A DNA stretch of 64,000 nt from Streptomyces sp. BV286 (GCF_019090165.1 NZ_JAHRIB010000048.1:62001-126000); one strand, 5' to 3'. Shown: positions 17,655 to 26,951, counted from the first letter of the stretch. Notes: a model not told the origin generated them from the letters alone. Made by a program: numbers and translations.

Positions 17655-18257
17655 GTGCCCCGTATGGCGGCGAGCGACCGGAGGGCCGAGCTCCTCGAAG
17701 CGGCGATCCGGGTCATGGCACGGGACGGGGTGGCCAAGGCCACCACGCGCGCGATCGTCAGCGAGGCCGGTATGACCCTCGGGGCCTTCCACTACTGCTT
17801 CGACTCCAGGGCGCACCTCCTCGAACTCGTCACGGAGACCCTCACCGAGCGGTTCGTCGCCGAGGTGCGGGGCCTGTTCGCGCCGCACAAGGAGATCCGC
17901 GACAGCGTTCTCGACAGCCTCCACGCCTTCTGGAAGGGCTTCGAGGCCAACCCCGGCGAGCACCGGATCAGTTACGAGCTCACGCAGTACGGGCTGCGCA
18001 ACGACGGTTTCGAGGACGTGGCGAAGAGGCAGTACGAGATCTCCCTGGGGGCGTTCGTCTCGTTGCTCGAACTGGCCGCGGACAACGCGGACATCGAGTG
18101 GGCGGTGCCCGTGCCGGTGCTGGCCCGGTACGTGCAGTCGGTCATCGACGGCCTCAACATGAGCTGGCTCGTCGACCGCAACAGCGACGACAGCCGGGCG
18201 GCCCTGGAACTGCTCGCCGAGCACCTTCTTCTGCACGCCCGCCCTCGGACCTCCTGA
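17655..18257 (+). CDS. TetR family transcriptional regulator
   Basis: A one-component repressor of 200 aa. The helix-turn-helix is in LLEAAIRVMARDGVAKATT plus IVSEAGMTLGAFHYCFDSR. The ligand-binding part includes LDSLHAFWKGFEANPGEH, resembling a TetR C-terminal domain found in actinobacteria. GTG 17655 follows a GGAGA-rich tract; an ATG three codons later is possible. It diverges from the lactonase-SDR-SDR-AraC group across the 37-bp palindrome, which it probably binds. Confidence 0.88.
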   Translation: MPRMAASDRRAELLEAAIRVMARDGVAKATTRAIVSEAGMTLGAFHYCFDSRAHLLELVTETLTERFVAEVRGLFAPHKEIRDSVLDSLHAFWKGFEANPGEHRISYELTQYGLRNDGFEDVAKRQYEISLGAFVSLLELAADNADIEWAVPVPVLARYVQSVIDGLNMSWLVDRNSDDSRAALELLAEHLLLHARPRTS

Positions 18258-18377
18258 CCTGCGCTCTGCCCCCTGAGGGGCCATGACCTCATCGGCAGGC
18301 TCGAAGGCCCACCGCACCGGTCGGTGACGCGAATATTGGATCCCCTGTGCCCTTTGATCATTGATACGGTCCGGGCC

Positions 18378-19043
18378 ATGGCAGAAGCACAGGGATCACC
18401 GAACCACCCCGTCACCGCGGAAGACGTCGAGCTGGCCGTCCGCCTGGCGGTCGCCACCCTGAGCGGGGCGGACGCGCCGGACTGGAGTGTCAAAGCCGGT
18501 TCCCTGGAATGGGACTGCTGGGAGACGGTCGAGCACCTCGCCGACGACCTTTTCGCCTACGCCGTCCAGCTCGGCCCCGCGAATCCGCCGCAGGACACCC
18601 ACGTTCCGTTCGCGTGGAGCCGCCACAGGCCCGGAGGCCCGGCGAACTCCGTCTTCGCGGACCGCGAAGCCGGGGGAGCGGGCCTGCTGCAAGTACTGGA
18701 CGCCAGTGGAGCCCTGCTGACCGCGATCGTCCGCACCACGTCACCCACGGCGCGGGCGCACCACATCTTCGGCCGGGCGGACGCAGAAGGCTTCGCCGCG
18801 ATGGGCGTCGTGGAGACCCTGGTGCACACCCACGACGTCGCCGAGGGCCTCGGCATCAGCTGGACGCCGCCCGCCGACCTGTGCGACCGCGTCCTCGTCC
18901 GGCTCTTCCCCGACGCCCCCACCGACACCGACCGGTGGCTGACGCTTCTCTGGGCCACCGGTCGCGCCGAACTCCCGGGCCGACCGCGTCTGACCAAATG
19001 GCGCTGGCACGGCACGCCACGTACCGACGACGCACCTCAATAG
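18378..19043 (+). CDS. mycothiol-dependent maleylpyruvate-isomerase-like protein
   Basis: A DinB/MDMPI-fold protein of about 221 aa. The four-helix N-terminal region includes WDCWETVEHLADDLFAYA. The motif VVETLVHTHDVAEGLG carries the Glu and His typical of the metal site in this family, whose members can use mycothiol as thiol cofactor. The exact reaction is unknown. I chose ATG 18378; an in-frame GTG at 18324 is possible, and neither has a clear ribosome site. It appears to be monocistronic. Confidence 0.75.
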   Translation: MAEAQGSPNHPVTAEDVELAVRLAVATLSGADAPDWSVKAGSLEWDCWETVEHLADDLFAYAVQLGPANPPQDTHVPFAWSRHRPGGPANSVFADREAGGAGLLQVLDASGALLTAIVRTTSPTARAHHIFGRADAEGFAAMGVVETLVHTHDVAEGLGISWTPPADLCDRVLVRLFPDAPTDTDRWLTLLWATGRAELPGRPRLTKWRWHGTPRTDDAPQ

Positions 19044-19167
19044 CTCTTGACCTGGCCCTTTGAGGCTTATGCGCAACCGCGTCCGTCCTTGATCCGAAAG
19101 ACGGGAACGAGCACGGTCTCCGGCATGACAAGCTGTGCTTCCCACTGCCCGAACCCAGGAGGTCACC

Positions 19168-19407
19168 ATGGCTGCAGAGTCTGCACCGCAAGAAGGTTCG
19201 GAATCGGCCGACACCGAGAACCCCGTCCCCACGACTGACGACGACGGTCAGTCGGACATGAAGCGCAAGTTCCGGGAGGCTCTGGAGCGCAAGCGCGGCA
19301 AGCAGGCCGACGCCACTCTCGCAGCGAACTCGGACGGATCGAAGATCCGTGGTGCTCACGGCCCGGCCGCCAGTCAGCGGTCGTTCAGGCGCAAGAGCGG
19401 AGGCTGA
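19168..19407 (+). CDS. DUF5302 small protein
   Basis: A 79-aa highly charged protein. The acidic, disordered N-terminal half (about 1-30) precedes SDMKRKFREALERKRGKQ and ends in Ser/Arg-rich RSFRRKSGG. This matches the small actinobacterial DUF5302 family of unknown function. The ATG is set by a perfect AGGAGG 5 nt upstream. No membrane segment or Cys is present. A hairpin at 19430-19455 follows, so it is a single-gene transcript. Confidence 0.85.
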   Translation: MAAESAPQEGSESADTENPVPTTDDDGQSDMKRKFREALERKRGKQADATLAANSDGSKIRGAHGPAASQRSFRRKSGG

Positions 19408-19429
19408 GCCCGCGGGCGCCCGCCGCGTC

Positions 19430-19455
19430 CCGGCAGGACGTGTGCCGCCTGCCGG
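19430..19455 (+). terminator. hairpin after the DUF5302 gene
   Basis: 8-bp arms CCGGCAGG and CCTGCCGG surround a 10-nt loop, 22 bp after the stop codon. Confidence 0.5.
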
Positions 19456-19556
19456 AACGCGAACGCGCGTGCGCAGCGTGAGATCGGAGTCCGGGCCCGC
19501 CGCCCGGCCCGCGGAACGGCGGAGCCGGCGCGGGGGTGGTGCGGCATCGGCCCGGC

Positions 19557-20384
19557 CTACGACGCCGAGCGCGCTGCGCGCACCGAGGCCGCGTACACCT
19601 CCAGAGCGGACCGCGGCGCACGCCCCAACAGGCCGCGCAGCGCGTTGCGTTCGATGCCCGCACCGTCCAGGAATCCGGCCGCGATCGCCGAGTACGTCCC
19701 CACCAGCATCGGCACCTGGTAGGGCAGCGCCGCTCCGGAAGCGGTGATCGCCTCCCGGGCCCGGGCGAGTGAGCCGGGGGAGTAGAACCCCTCTGCCGCG
19801 GCCGCCAGGTCCGCCCCGCCGATCGCCTCCTCACCGACGAGCTCGTACGTGCGGCCCGCATGCTGTCGAGGCGCGCCCGCCACGTGCGCGGCCACCTCCG
19901 CGAGATCCGCGCGGGCGACGGCCGCCAGTCGTCCGTCGCCCAGCGGCGCGGTGATCGCCCCGTCGGAACCCGGGGCGGCGATGGCGGCAAGGAACTCGGC
20001 GTACAGGCCGTTGCGCAGGATGGTCCACTCCAAGGTGCTGCGCCGGAGCCTGCGCTCGGTCCAGCGGTGGGCGAGCGCGTAGGGGAGGTGGTCGCCGTCG
20101 CCGCTCAGACTGGTGTAGACGACGTGCCGCACACCGGCCTTCTCGGCCGCCGTCACGGCCGCGTCGTGACGGGCGACGACCACGTCGTCCTCGCCGTACC
20201 CCGCAGAGATCAGCAACAGCGTGTCCACGTCGGTGAAGTCGAGCGCTGCCGGGTCGTCGAAGTCGACACGTCGCTCGCCCGCGGAACGCGGCGTGCGGGT
20301 GCCGAGCACCACGTCGTCCCGGGCTGCCAGCCGCTGGGCGACGAGCTGTCCGAGTGCCCCGGCGGCACCGGTGACCAGAATCAT
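19557..20384 (-). CDS. NmrA-like NAD(P)H-binding oxidoreductase (QorB/YtfG-like)
   Basis: An atypical SDR of 275 aa. The N-terminal cofactor motif is TGAAGALGQLVAQRL, with VVYTSLSGDG in place of the usual Ser-Tyr pair and LEWTILRNGLYAEF typical of the quinone oxidoreductase 2 (YtfG) branch, which reduces quinones with NADPH. It is divergent from an HxlR regulator, an arrangement also seen for E. coli ytfG/ytfH. The start has AGGAGGGA upstream. A redox or electrophile-defence role is likely. Confidence 0.85.
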   Translation of the reverse strand: MILVTGAAGALGQLVAQRLAARDDVVLGTRTPRSAGERRVDFDDPAALDFTDVDTLLLISAGYGEDDVVVARHDAAVTAAEKAGVRHVVYTSLSGDGDHLPYALAHRWTERRLRRSTLEWTILRNGLYAEFLAAIAAPGSDGAITAPLGDGRLAAVARADLAEVAAHVAGAPRQHAGRTYELVGEEAIGGADLAAAAEGFYSPGSLARAREAITASGAALPYQVPMLVGTYSAIAAGFLDGAGIERNALRGLLGRAPRSALEVYAASVRAARSAS

Positions 20385-20454
20385 GGGAAATCCCTCCTGA
20401 GCTGTGTGGTTCCATCCTCAGCAGAACAACTCGATCGCATAAGGAGGCACTTTC
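20385..20454. promoter_or_regulatory. shared divergent promoter region of the NmrA-like and HxlR genes
   Basis: This 70-bp gap must hold both promoters, and each gene has a strong ribosome site at its edge (AGGAGGGA leftward, AAGGAGG rightward). I see no perfect palindrome. HxlR proteins normally bind such divergent regions. Confidence 0.4.
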
Positions 20455-20898
20455 ATGTCAGCAGGGCACACGGCGGTAACCGGCCCGGCGGAAGCCCAGG
20501 TGGCGGCCGATCCCGTGATCACCTGTGAGACACCGCAGGACGAGTGCGGTGTCCGGGACGTGCTGGACCGGCTCGGCGACAAGTGGTCCGTCTACGTCGT
20601 CGTCGAACTCGCTTCCGGTGTCCGCCGTTTCAAGGAGCTCCAGCGCGCCATCCCCGGCCCCATATCGCAGCGCATGCTCACTCTCACCGTCCGCCGACTG
20701 GAGCGCGACGGCCTGGTTCGGCGCACGGTGTATCCCACCGTTCCGCCTCAGGTCGAGTACGAGTTGACCGAGATGGGACACAGCCTCACCCATCTCGTGA
20801 AGGCACTCGCGGACTGGTCGATCGCCCACCGTCCGGCCATCGCCGCCTCCCACGCGGCATGGGACTCGAGCCGGGCGGCGTCGCCACGTACGCCGTGA
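20455..20898 (+). CDS. HxlR family transcriptional regulator
   Basis: A winged-helix regulator of 147 aa. It starts with a short tail, then a Cys in ITCETP and the diagnostic block CGVRDVLDRLGDKWSVYVVVEL, RRFKELQRAIPGPISQRMLT and DGLVRRTVYPTVPPQVEYEL. HxlR members often sense electrophiles or quinones through Cys residues. It is divergent from the NmrA-like reductase that it probably controls, and a GNAT gene follows 12 bp downstream. Confidence 0.9.
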   Translation: MSAGHTAVTGPAEAQVAADPVITCETPQDECGVRDVLDRLGDKWSVYVVVELASGVRRFKELQRAIPGPISQRMLTLTVRRLERDGLVRRTVYPTVPPQVEYELTEMGHSLTHLVKALADWSIAHRPAIAASHAAWDSSRAASPRTP

Positions 20899-20910
20899 CA
20901 TCGTGGGGTC

Positions 20911-21483
20911 ATGACCATCGAAGTGGGCCCCGCGTCGGTGTTCGAGGACGTCCGTACGGTGCTGGGCCCGAAGTCACCCGGTGCGAATGTCTGCTGGTGC
21001 CTGAGCTACCGCATTCCGTCCAAGCTCAACAACGAGCTTCGCGGGCCCGCCCGCGGGGAGTACGTCGCCGGCCTGTGCCGTACGGGGCCCCCTCCGGGGG
21101 TGATCGCCCACGACGGCGGCGAACCGGTCGGCTGGGCCGCCGTCGCTCCGCGCTCGGACACCTCCTTCGCACGCAACCGCAAGATCCCGCACGTCGACGA
21201 CCTGCCGGTCTGGTCGCTGTGGTGCATCCGCGTACGCCCCGGGCACCGGAAGCAGGGAATCTCGCACCAGCTCATCGCCGGCGCCGTCGAGTTCGCCCGC
21301 GACCAGGGTGCACCGGTGATCGAGGCGTACCCGCTCGACAACGGTGACGCCAAGGTCGACCTGACGATGGCGTACGCAGGGCTCCGGAAGAACTTCGAAC
21401 GCGCGGGATTCGTCCATGTCGCCGACACCACCTCGGTGCTGGCAGGCCATCCCCGGATCCTGATGCGCCTCGACCTGCACTGA
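20911..21483 (+). CDS. GNAT family N-acetyltransferase
   Basis: An acetyl-CoA-dependent N-acyltransferase fold of 190 aa. The central strand LWCIRVRPGHRKQGISHQLI carries the acetyl-CoA-binding R/QxxGx-like loop. The Cys-rich N-terminal part (NVCWCLSYRIPSK) is seen in a subgroup of actinobacterial GNATs. It lies 12 bp after the HxlR gene, so it is probably co-transcribed. The substrate is unknown. Confidence 0.8.
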   Translation: MTIEVGPASVFEDVRTVLGPKSPGANVCWCLSYRIPSKLNNELRGPARGEYVAGLCRTGPPPGVIAHDGGEPVGWAAVAPRSDTSFARNRKIPHVDDLPVWSLWCIRVRPGHRKQGISHQLIAGAVEFARDQGAPVIEAYPLDNGDAKVDLTMAYAGLRKNFERAGFVHVADTTSVLAGHPRILMRLDLH

Positions 21484-21546
21484 CGGATCAACCCTCGGAT
21501 TCCGGTGTCCGGCCACCCACCGACGTCCGCGTCCTGGTCCGTCGTA

Positions 21547-22377
21547 CTACAGCGCGGGGCCGGCCACTCCTCGTCCTCGGTCTCCGACCGGCTCGGTGGA
21601 CTGCTCGGCGGCATCACGCGTTCCGGCGCTGACCAGCCCTGTCTCGTAGGCGACGATGACGGCCTGGACCCGGTCCCGGAGCCCGAGCTTGGCGAGGATA
21701 CGCGCGACGTGCGTCTTGACGGTCGCCTCGGCCAGGTGGAGGCGGGCGGCCAGTTCGGCGTTGCTCAGCCCCCGGGCCAGCAGGCCGAGGACCTCCAGCT
21801 CACGCGGGGTGAGCGGGACGAGATCGCGGTGCAGGCCGGCGGATCCCCCGCCACGGCGGGTGCTGTGCCGGGGTTCGCCTTCGGCGCTGAACCGGTGTTC
21901 GCCGCCGGCGCTGTTTCGTCGTTCGTCTCCGGCGCCGCGTCCATGTTCGCCTCCCGCAAAACGCTCCACGAGGCGGCGGGTGATCGCGGGTGCGAGAAGG
22001 GCGTCGCCGGTACGGACCGTGCGGACGGCCGCGGTCAGATGCTCGGGGGTGACGTCCTTGAGGAGGAAGCCGCTGGCCCCGGCGGACAACGCCGCGTAGA
22101 CGTACCGGTCGAGGTCGAAGGTCGTCAGGATGATGACGCGGGGACTGTCCTGGCCCCCCGTGAGGATACGGCGAGTGGCTTCCAGGCCGTCCATCTCGGG
22201 CATCCGGACATCCATCAGCACCACGTCGGGGCGTGTGCGGCCGGCTGCTTCGACCGCTTCGGTTCCGTTGGTCGCCTCGGCCACCACGTCGATGCCGTCG
22301 GCGCCGAGAATCAACCGGAATCCGGTGCGGACAAGGGTCTGGTCGTCGGCGAGGAGCACACGCAGTGGCTCGGTCAC
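21547..22377 (-). CDS. NarL/LuxR-type response regulator
   Basis: A two-component output protein of 276 aa. The receiver (1-125) has the acidic pair in LLADDQ, phospho-acceptor Asp56 in LMDVRMP, Thr in ILTT and Lys in FLLKD. The LuxR helix-turn-helix is LTPRELEVLGLLARGLSN to VKTHVARILAKLGLRDR. The linker is unusually long and made of four octapeptide repeats (see the repeat at 21859-21954). The GTG start overlaps the kinase stop by 4 bp (GTGA). It probably controls the divergent ABC exporter. Confidence 0.92.
   Translation of the reverse strand: MTEPLRVLLADDQTLVRTGFRLILGADGIDVVAEATNGTEAVEAAGRTRPDVVLMDVRMPEMDGLEATRRILTGGQDSPRVIILTTFDLDRYVYAALSAGASGFLLKDVTPEHLTAAVRTVRTGDALLAPAITRRLVERFAGGEHGRGAGDERRNSAGGEHRFSAEGEPRHSTRRGGGSAGLHRDLVPLTPRELEVLGLLARGLSNAELAARLHLAEATVKTHVARILAKLGLRDRVQAVIVAYETGLVSAGTRDAAEQSTEPVGDRGRGVAGPAL
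21859..21954. repeat. four 24-bp tandem repeats inside the response regulator gene
   Basis: Four in-frame, diverged 24-bp units each encode an octapeptide on the reverse strand: GGEHGRGA, GDERRNSA, GGEHRFSA and EGEPRHST. They sit between receiver and DNA-binding domain, lengthening the linker by 32 residues. Confidence 0.85.
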
Positions 22378-23738
22378 GGTGTCTCCAGGGGAATCAGGGC
22401 TTCGACACGGTAGCCGCCGGTCAGCCGTCGGCCGGCGTTCAGAGTTCCGTCGTAGACGGCCAGGCGCTCACGCAGGCCGATCAGACCCCGGCCGCTACCG
22501 ACAGACGCGCCCGGGTGTCCGCCGGTGTCGGTGACCTCCACCCGCAGCCGCTGCGGTCCGTAGTCGACGATCACGCCGGCGCTGGCGCCGGAAGCGTGCT
22601 TCACGGTGTTGGTCAGGGCCTCCTGAACCACACGGTAGGCGGCGAGTTCGAGGCCGGGCGGGAGGGGACGCGGCGGGCCGGTCACGGTCAGGGCGACCGG
22701 CAGTCCGGTGTCCCGGACGCGTCCGACCAGCGATTCCAGCTGGCCCAGGCCGGGCTGCGGCGCCAGCTCCACCGCCGGATCGGCCAGGTCCCCACTCCCG
22801 CTCCTCACGTCGTCCTCGTCGGTCATCGTGAGCAGTCCCATGACGTGGCGCAGCTCGGTCATCGCGGCCCGCCCGCCGGCCTCGACGGCGAGCAGTGCCT
22901 CGCCGGCCAGCTCGGGGGAGGTCTTCATGATCTTGCGAGCGGCGCCCGCCTGAATGATCATCACGCTGACGTTGTGCGTGACGACGTCGTGCAGTTCGCG
23001 GGCGATCCTGGCCCGCTCGTGCTCCACGGCCCGGCGCAGGGCTTCGGCCTGTTCGCGTTCCAGGGCGGAGAGCCGGGTGCGGCCCTCGTCGGTCCGGAGT
23101 TTCCAGGTACGCAGGCCGACGGCGGCCACGGCCATCGGGACCAGGATCAGCAGGGCGATGTACTCGTTGGGGACGATCGGTGTCACCGAGTTCCCCGAGG
23201 TGCCGATCAGGACGACCGACACCGGCAGCGCCGCGAGGGTCGCCACCCGGTACGGGCTGTAGACGGCGGCGCTGTAGACGGCGATGACGAACGCGTAGAA
23301 GGTCAGCCGCAGCACACTCTGCGGTGTCACCAGCGTCGCGGCCGTCACCACGCACAGCACGGCCAGCGGGTAACGGCGACGCAGCACCAGGGCGCCCGAG
23401 GCGATGGCCGCGAGGCCGACCATGAAGGCCAGGCCGCGGCTGCCGGACGGGCGCGCCATGACGTACTCGACGCCGGGTGCGATCTCGCGCACCACGACGA
23501 CATCGGCGTTGTCGATGCCGTAGTAGACGGTGGCGACCCCGAGGAGCAGTGCCACCAGCACGTCGAACTGCCAGGCGCGCCGGGTGGGCCGCGGCGGTGG
23601 ACCGCTCGGAAGCCTGGCGTCACGGAGCGTGTGGCGGGTGGCATCCCGCAGCCGCACCGGCGTCGTACGTACGTCCCTCACCGGTTCATTGTCTCCGCCG
23701 GTCGGACCCGCGGAATCCGCCCCAGTGGTCATCTCCAC
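22374..23738 (-). CDS. sensor histidine kinase (NarL-partner, HisKA_3 type)
   Basis: A membrane sensor kinase of 454 aa. About five hydrophobic segments span residues 58-210. A dimerisation helix carries phospho-acceptor His250 in ARELHDVVTHNVSVM. The HATPase domain contains AYRVVQEALTNTVKHA and a glycine-rich GSGRGLIGLRERLA. It autophosphorylates and feeds the response regulator translated by a 4-bp overlap. GTG 23738 or ATG 23732 could be the start; neither has an ideal ribosome site. It is divergent from an ABC exporter that the system probably regulates. Confidence 0.9.
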   Translation of the reverse strand: MEMTTGADSAGPTGGDNEPVRDVRTTPVRLRDATRHTLRDARLPSGPPPRPTRRAWQFDVLVALLLGVATVYYGIDNADVVVVREIAPGVEYVMARPSGSRGLAFMVGLAAIASGALVLRRRYPLAVLCVVTAATLVTPQSVLRLTFYAFVIAVYSAAVYSPYRVATLAALPVSVVLIGTSGNSVTPIVPNEYIALLILVPMAVAAVGLRTWKLRTDEGRTRLSALEREQAEALRRAVEHERARIARELHDVVTHNVSVMIIQAGAARKIMKTSPELAGEALLAVEAGGRAAMTELRHVMGLLTMTDEDDVRSGSGDLADPAVELAPQPGLGQLESLVGRVRDTGLPVALTVTGPPRPLPPGLELAAYRVVQEALTNTVKHASGASAGVIVDYGPQRLRVEVTDTGGHPGASVGSGRGLIGLRERLAVYDGTLNAGRRLTGGYRVEALIPLETP

Positions 23739-23892
23739 CGTGCCGGATACATCGCCCGCCTACATCGCAGGGATGACGTCTCCTCAGATCGTCCCAGCGC
23801 GGTACGGCAATGGGTTCCTGCGAGCGACGCGCGCGGACCCGGCCAGCTCCTAGCGTTCACGCAGCCGACTGTCCGTACCCAAGGAGCCGCTC

Positions 23893-24600
23893 ATGACCAC
23901 GCCGGTGATCGAACTGCGCGAGGTGAGCCGTCGATTCGACGACGGCCCGCCCGCACTGCACGGGGTGTCGCTGACCGTGCGGCCCGGCGAGGCCGTCGCG
24001 GTCCTCGGCCCTTCCGGCAGTGGCAAATCCACACTGCTCAACCTGATCGCGGGCCTGGACCGCCCCGACACCGGGTCCGTCACCGTGGACGGGGTGCGGG
24101 TGGACCGGTTGGGCGAAGCAGGATCGGCGCTCTACCGGCGGTCGAGGATCGGCATGGTCTTCCAGTTCTTCAACCTCCTCGATGACCTGACCGTGACCGA
24201 CAACGTCGTCCTGCCCGCGCGGCTCGCGGGCACGGCACGTGCCGAGGCGGACCGCCGGGCGGCGGAACTCCTGGAGCTGCTGGGCATCGGCCGGCACGCC
24301 CGCTCCCACCCGGGACGGCTTTCCGGCGGCGAGCGGCAACGCGTCGCGGTGGCACGGGCGTTGATGAACAGACCGGCGCTGCTCCTGGCCGACGAGCCGA
24401 CCGGCGCCCTGGACACGGCCGCCGGACAGGACGTCAGCGGCCTGCTCACCGACCTCAACGCCGAAGGTCAGACCATCGTCGTGGTCACCCATGACCTGGC
24501 TCTGGCCCGGTCCTGCACGAACCGTACGGTCCGCATCGCCGACGGCCGGATCACCGAGGACGACCGGTCGCGGACCAGGGTCTCGGAGACCGCCCGATGA
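23893..24600 (+). CDS. ABC transporter ATP-binding protein (MacB/LolD-type)
   Basis: An ABC ATPase of 235 aa with Walker A GPSGSGKST, Q-loop in MVFQFFNLLDDLTVTDNV, signature LSGGERQR, Walker B LLLADEPTGALD and H-loop VVTHD. The Q-loop region and spacing are those of the MacB/LolD/FtsE group. It powers the FtsX-type permease translated by a 4-bp overlap. The ATG is set by AAGGAG. It is likely switched by the divergent two-component system, a common arrangement for envelope-stress or antibiotic-response exporters. Confidence 0.93.
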   Translation: MTTPVIELREVSRRFDDGPPALHGVSLTVRPGEAVAVLGPSGSGKSTLLNLIAGLDRPDTGSVTVDGVRVDRLGEAGSALYRRSRIGMVFQFFNLLDDLTVTDNVVLPARLAGTARAEADRRAAELLELLGIGRHARSHPGRLSGGERQRVAVARALMNRPALLLADEPTGALDTAAGQDVSGLLTDLNAEGQTIVVVTHDLALARSCTNRTVRIADGRITEDDRSRTRVSETAR

Positions 24601-26951
24601 GCGCCCTCGGCAAGGTGGTGGCCTCGGGGGTGAGACGACGCCGGGTACAGACGCTGGTGATCGGGCTCGCCACGATGATGGCGGTGGCCGCTTCCGTCCT
24701 CGGCGGTTCGCTGCTCGTGGTGTCCGGCGCGCCCTTCGACGGCGCCTTCGCCGAGCAGCGCGGCGCCCATCTGTCCGTGCAGTACGACGCCGACAAGGTG
24801 AGTGCCGGGCAGCTGACGGAGTCCAAGGACGCCGAGCAAGTGAGTGGTGCGGCCGGGCCGTTCCGTACGGCGACGGTCACGCCGCGGTCCGAGGGGGCGG
24901 GCCCCGCCTGGCCGATGACGGTGGTCGGCCGGGGCGATCCCGGCCGGGACGTGGACGAGGTGGCACTGCTCGACGGGCGATGGCCCGCGCGCTCCGGCGA
25001 GATCGCACTGTCCGCCGACTCCGCGCTCATCCCGACCATGGGCATGAAGATCACCTTTCCCGACCTGTCCGGCGGGCCGACGCTGACAGTGGTCGGGGTG
25101 GCCCGCTCGGTCACACGGACCGCCGACGCCTGGGTGGTGCCGGCACAGATGGCGGCGCTCACCGCGCCCGGCAGTGGCGGCCACCAGATGCTCTACCGCT
25201 TCAGCGACGCGGCCACCGCCGCGCAGATCACCGCGGGCGGCAAGGCCGTGTCGGAAGGTGTCCCGCCGGGAGCGGCGGCAGGTGAACAGTCGTGGCTGAC
25301 CGTCAAGAAGAGCGCCGAGCGCGACACCGCCGTCTACGTTCCGTTCCTCATCGCGTTCGGTGCGCTGGGTCTGGTCATGTCGGTGCTCATCGTCGGCAAC
25401 GTCGTCGCGTCGGCGGTCGGCACGGGAACGCGCCGCATCGGCATCCTCAAGGCCGTCGGCTGCACCCCGGCCCAGGTCGTACGGGCCCATGTGGGCCAGG
25501 CGCTGATCCCGTCCGCCGTCGGCACGGCCCTCGGTGTCCTGGTCGGCCACGTGCTCGCCGTCCCCGTACTGGCCGAGACCGAGGAGGTCTACGGCACTTC
25601 GTCCCTTGGCATCGCCCCTTGGGTCGACCTGACGGTGGTCGCCGGGGTGCTCGGCCTGGTGGCGGCGACCGCGTGGGCGACTGCCTGGCGGGCCGGCCGG
25701 CTGCGTACGGTCGACGCGCTCGCCGTCGGGCGGACCGGCTCGGCGGGGCGCGGCCGTCGGGTGGCCCGTGTGGCCGGACGGCTGCCGGTGCCGCAGCCGG
25801 TCGCCCTGGGGCTGGTCCGGCCCTTCGCGCGGCCCGCCCGCGCGCTGGCCATGGGTACGGCGATTCTCTTCGGCGCCATCGCCGTCACGTTCACCGTGGG
25901 AATGGCCGCCTCGCTCGGTCAGGTGATGAAGGCCAAGGCCCATGCCGCCGCCGATGTCGTGGTACCCGCGCCCTTGCCGGACTTCGGACCCCCACACCCG
26001 GACCGTGCCTCCGAGAAGCGGTCCGAGCCCGATCCCGCCGCGGTCGCCGCGGTCGTCAGGGCCGCCGACGGAACCGGTAAGTACTACAGCGCCGCCACGG
26101 TACGGGCGACCGTGTCCGGCCTGACCGGCACCGTGGACGTGATCGCCTTCGAAGGCGACGCCTCCTGGGGCGGCTACACCATGGTCTCGGGCCGCTGGCT
26201 CGACAGGCCCGGCGAAGCAGTGGTCCCGTCCCCCTTCCTCGCCGCGACCGGTTCCCGCCTCGGTGACACCGTCACCCTCGTCGGGCCGTCCGATCCGGTC
26301 ACGGTGCGGATCGTCGGCGAGGTCCTCGACCCCCGTAACGACGGCATGCAGGTCTTCACCGACTCCGCGACCCTCACGGCCGCACATCCCGACCTGACGG
26401 AGACGAGCCATCACATCGCCGTCACCGCAGGCACCGACGTGACCTCCTACGTCGACACGTTGAACGAGGCTCTCGCACCGCTGGGGGCCACCGCTCGGGC
26501 CGGTGGGCCCGACGCGGGCAGCGACATGGTCGTCACGCTCAACGCGCTGTCCGCGACCCTCACGCTGATGCTCGTCGCCGTCGCCGCGCTCGGCGTGCTG
26601 AACGGCGTGCTGCTCGACACCCGCGAGCGCGTCCGGGAGATCGGAGTGCACAAGGCCCTCGGCATGACACCCGGTCAGACCGTCGCGATGGTCCTCACCT
26701 CGGTCGTCGTGACCGGCCTGGTCGCGGGCCTGCTGGGCGTGCCGCTCGGCGTGGCTCTGCACGGCTGGGTCCTTCCTGCCATGGGCGACAGTGTGGGGCT
26801 GCGCCTGCCCGAGTCCGTCATCGCCGTCTACCACTGGCCCGAAGTGCTGCCGCTCGCACTCGGCGGACTGTTCATCGCCGCCCTGGGCGCACTCCTGCCG
26901 GCCGGCTGGGCCGCCAGGTCCCGGACCGCCGTGGCCCTGCGCACCGAATAG
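24597..26951 (+). CDS. FtsX-like ABC permease, two-domain
   Basis: A membrane component of 784 aa. A first helix near residue 20-40 is followed by a roughly 200-residue outside domain and three helices (about 240-380). A second copy follows: helix near 425, outside domain, then three helices at 640-780. This duplicated FtsX layout belongs to MacB-like exporters of Gram-positive bacteria, which extrude lipids or peptides or act as sensors. The ATG overlaps the ATPase stop. Confidence 0.9.
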   Translation: MSALGKVVASGVRRRRVQTLVIGLATMMAVAASVLGGSLLVVSGAPFDGAFAEQRGAHLSVQYDADKVSAGQLTESKDAEQVSGAAGPFRTATVTPRSEGAGPAWPMTVVGRGDPGRDVDEVALLDGRWPARSGEIALSADSALIPTMGMKITFPDLSGGPTLTVVGVARSVTRTADAWVVPAQMAALTAPGSGGHQMLYRFSDAATAAQITAGGKAVSEGVPPGAAAGEQSWLTVKKSAERDTAVYVPFLIAFGALGLVMSVLIVGNVVASAVGTGTRRIGILKAVGCTPAQVVRAHVGQALIPSAVGTALGVLVGHVLAVPVLAETEEVYGTSSLGIAPWVDLTVVAGVLGLVAATAWATAWRAGRLRTVDALAVGRTGSAGRGRRVARVAGRLPVPQPVALGLVRPFARPARALAMGTAILFGAIAVTFTVGMAASLGQVMKAKAHAAADVVVPAPLPDFGPPHPDRASEKRSEPDPAAVAAVVRAADGTGKYYSAATVRATVSGLTGTVDVIAFEGDASWGGYTMVSGRWLDRPGEAVVPSPFLAATGSRLGDTVTLVGPSDPVTVRIVGEVLDPRNDGMQVFTDSATLTAAHPDLTETSHHIAVTAGTDVTSYVDTLNEALAPLGATARAGGPDAGSDMVVTLNALSATLTLMLVAVAALGVLNGVLLDTRERVREIGVHKALGMTPGQTVAMVLTSVVVTGLVAGLLGVPLGVALHGWVLPAMGDSVGLRLPESVIAVYHWPEVLPLALGGLFIAALGALLPAGWAARSRTAVALRTE

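Noticed and set aside
24468..26834. 788-aa reverse-strand open frame
   Set aside because: It is antisense to the FtsX permease, with His/Gly/Asp/Arg-rich composition typical of a shadow frame.
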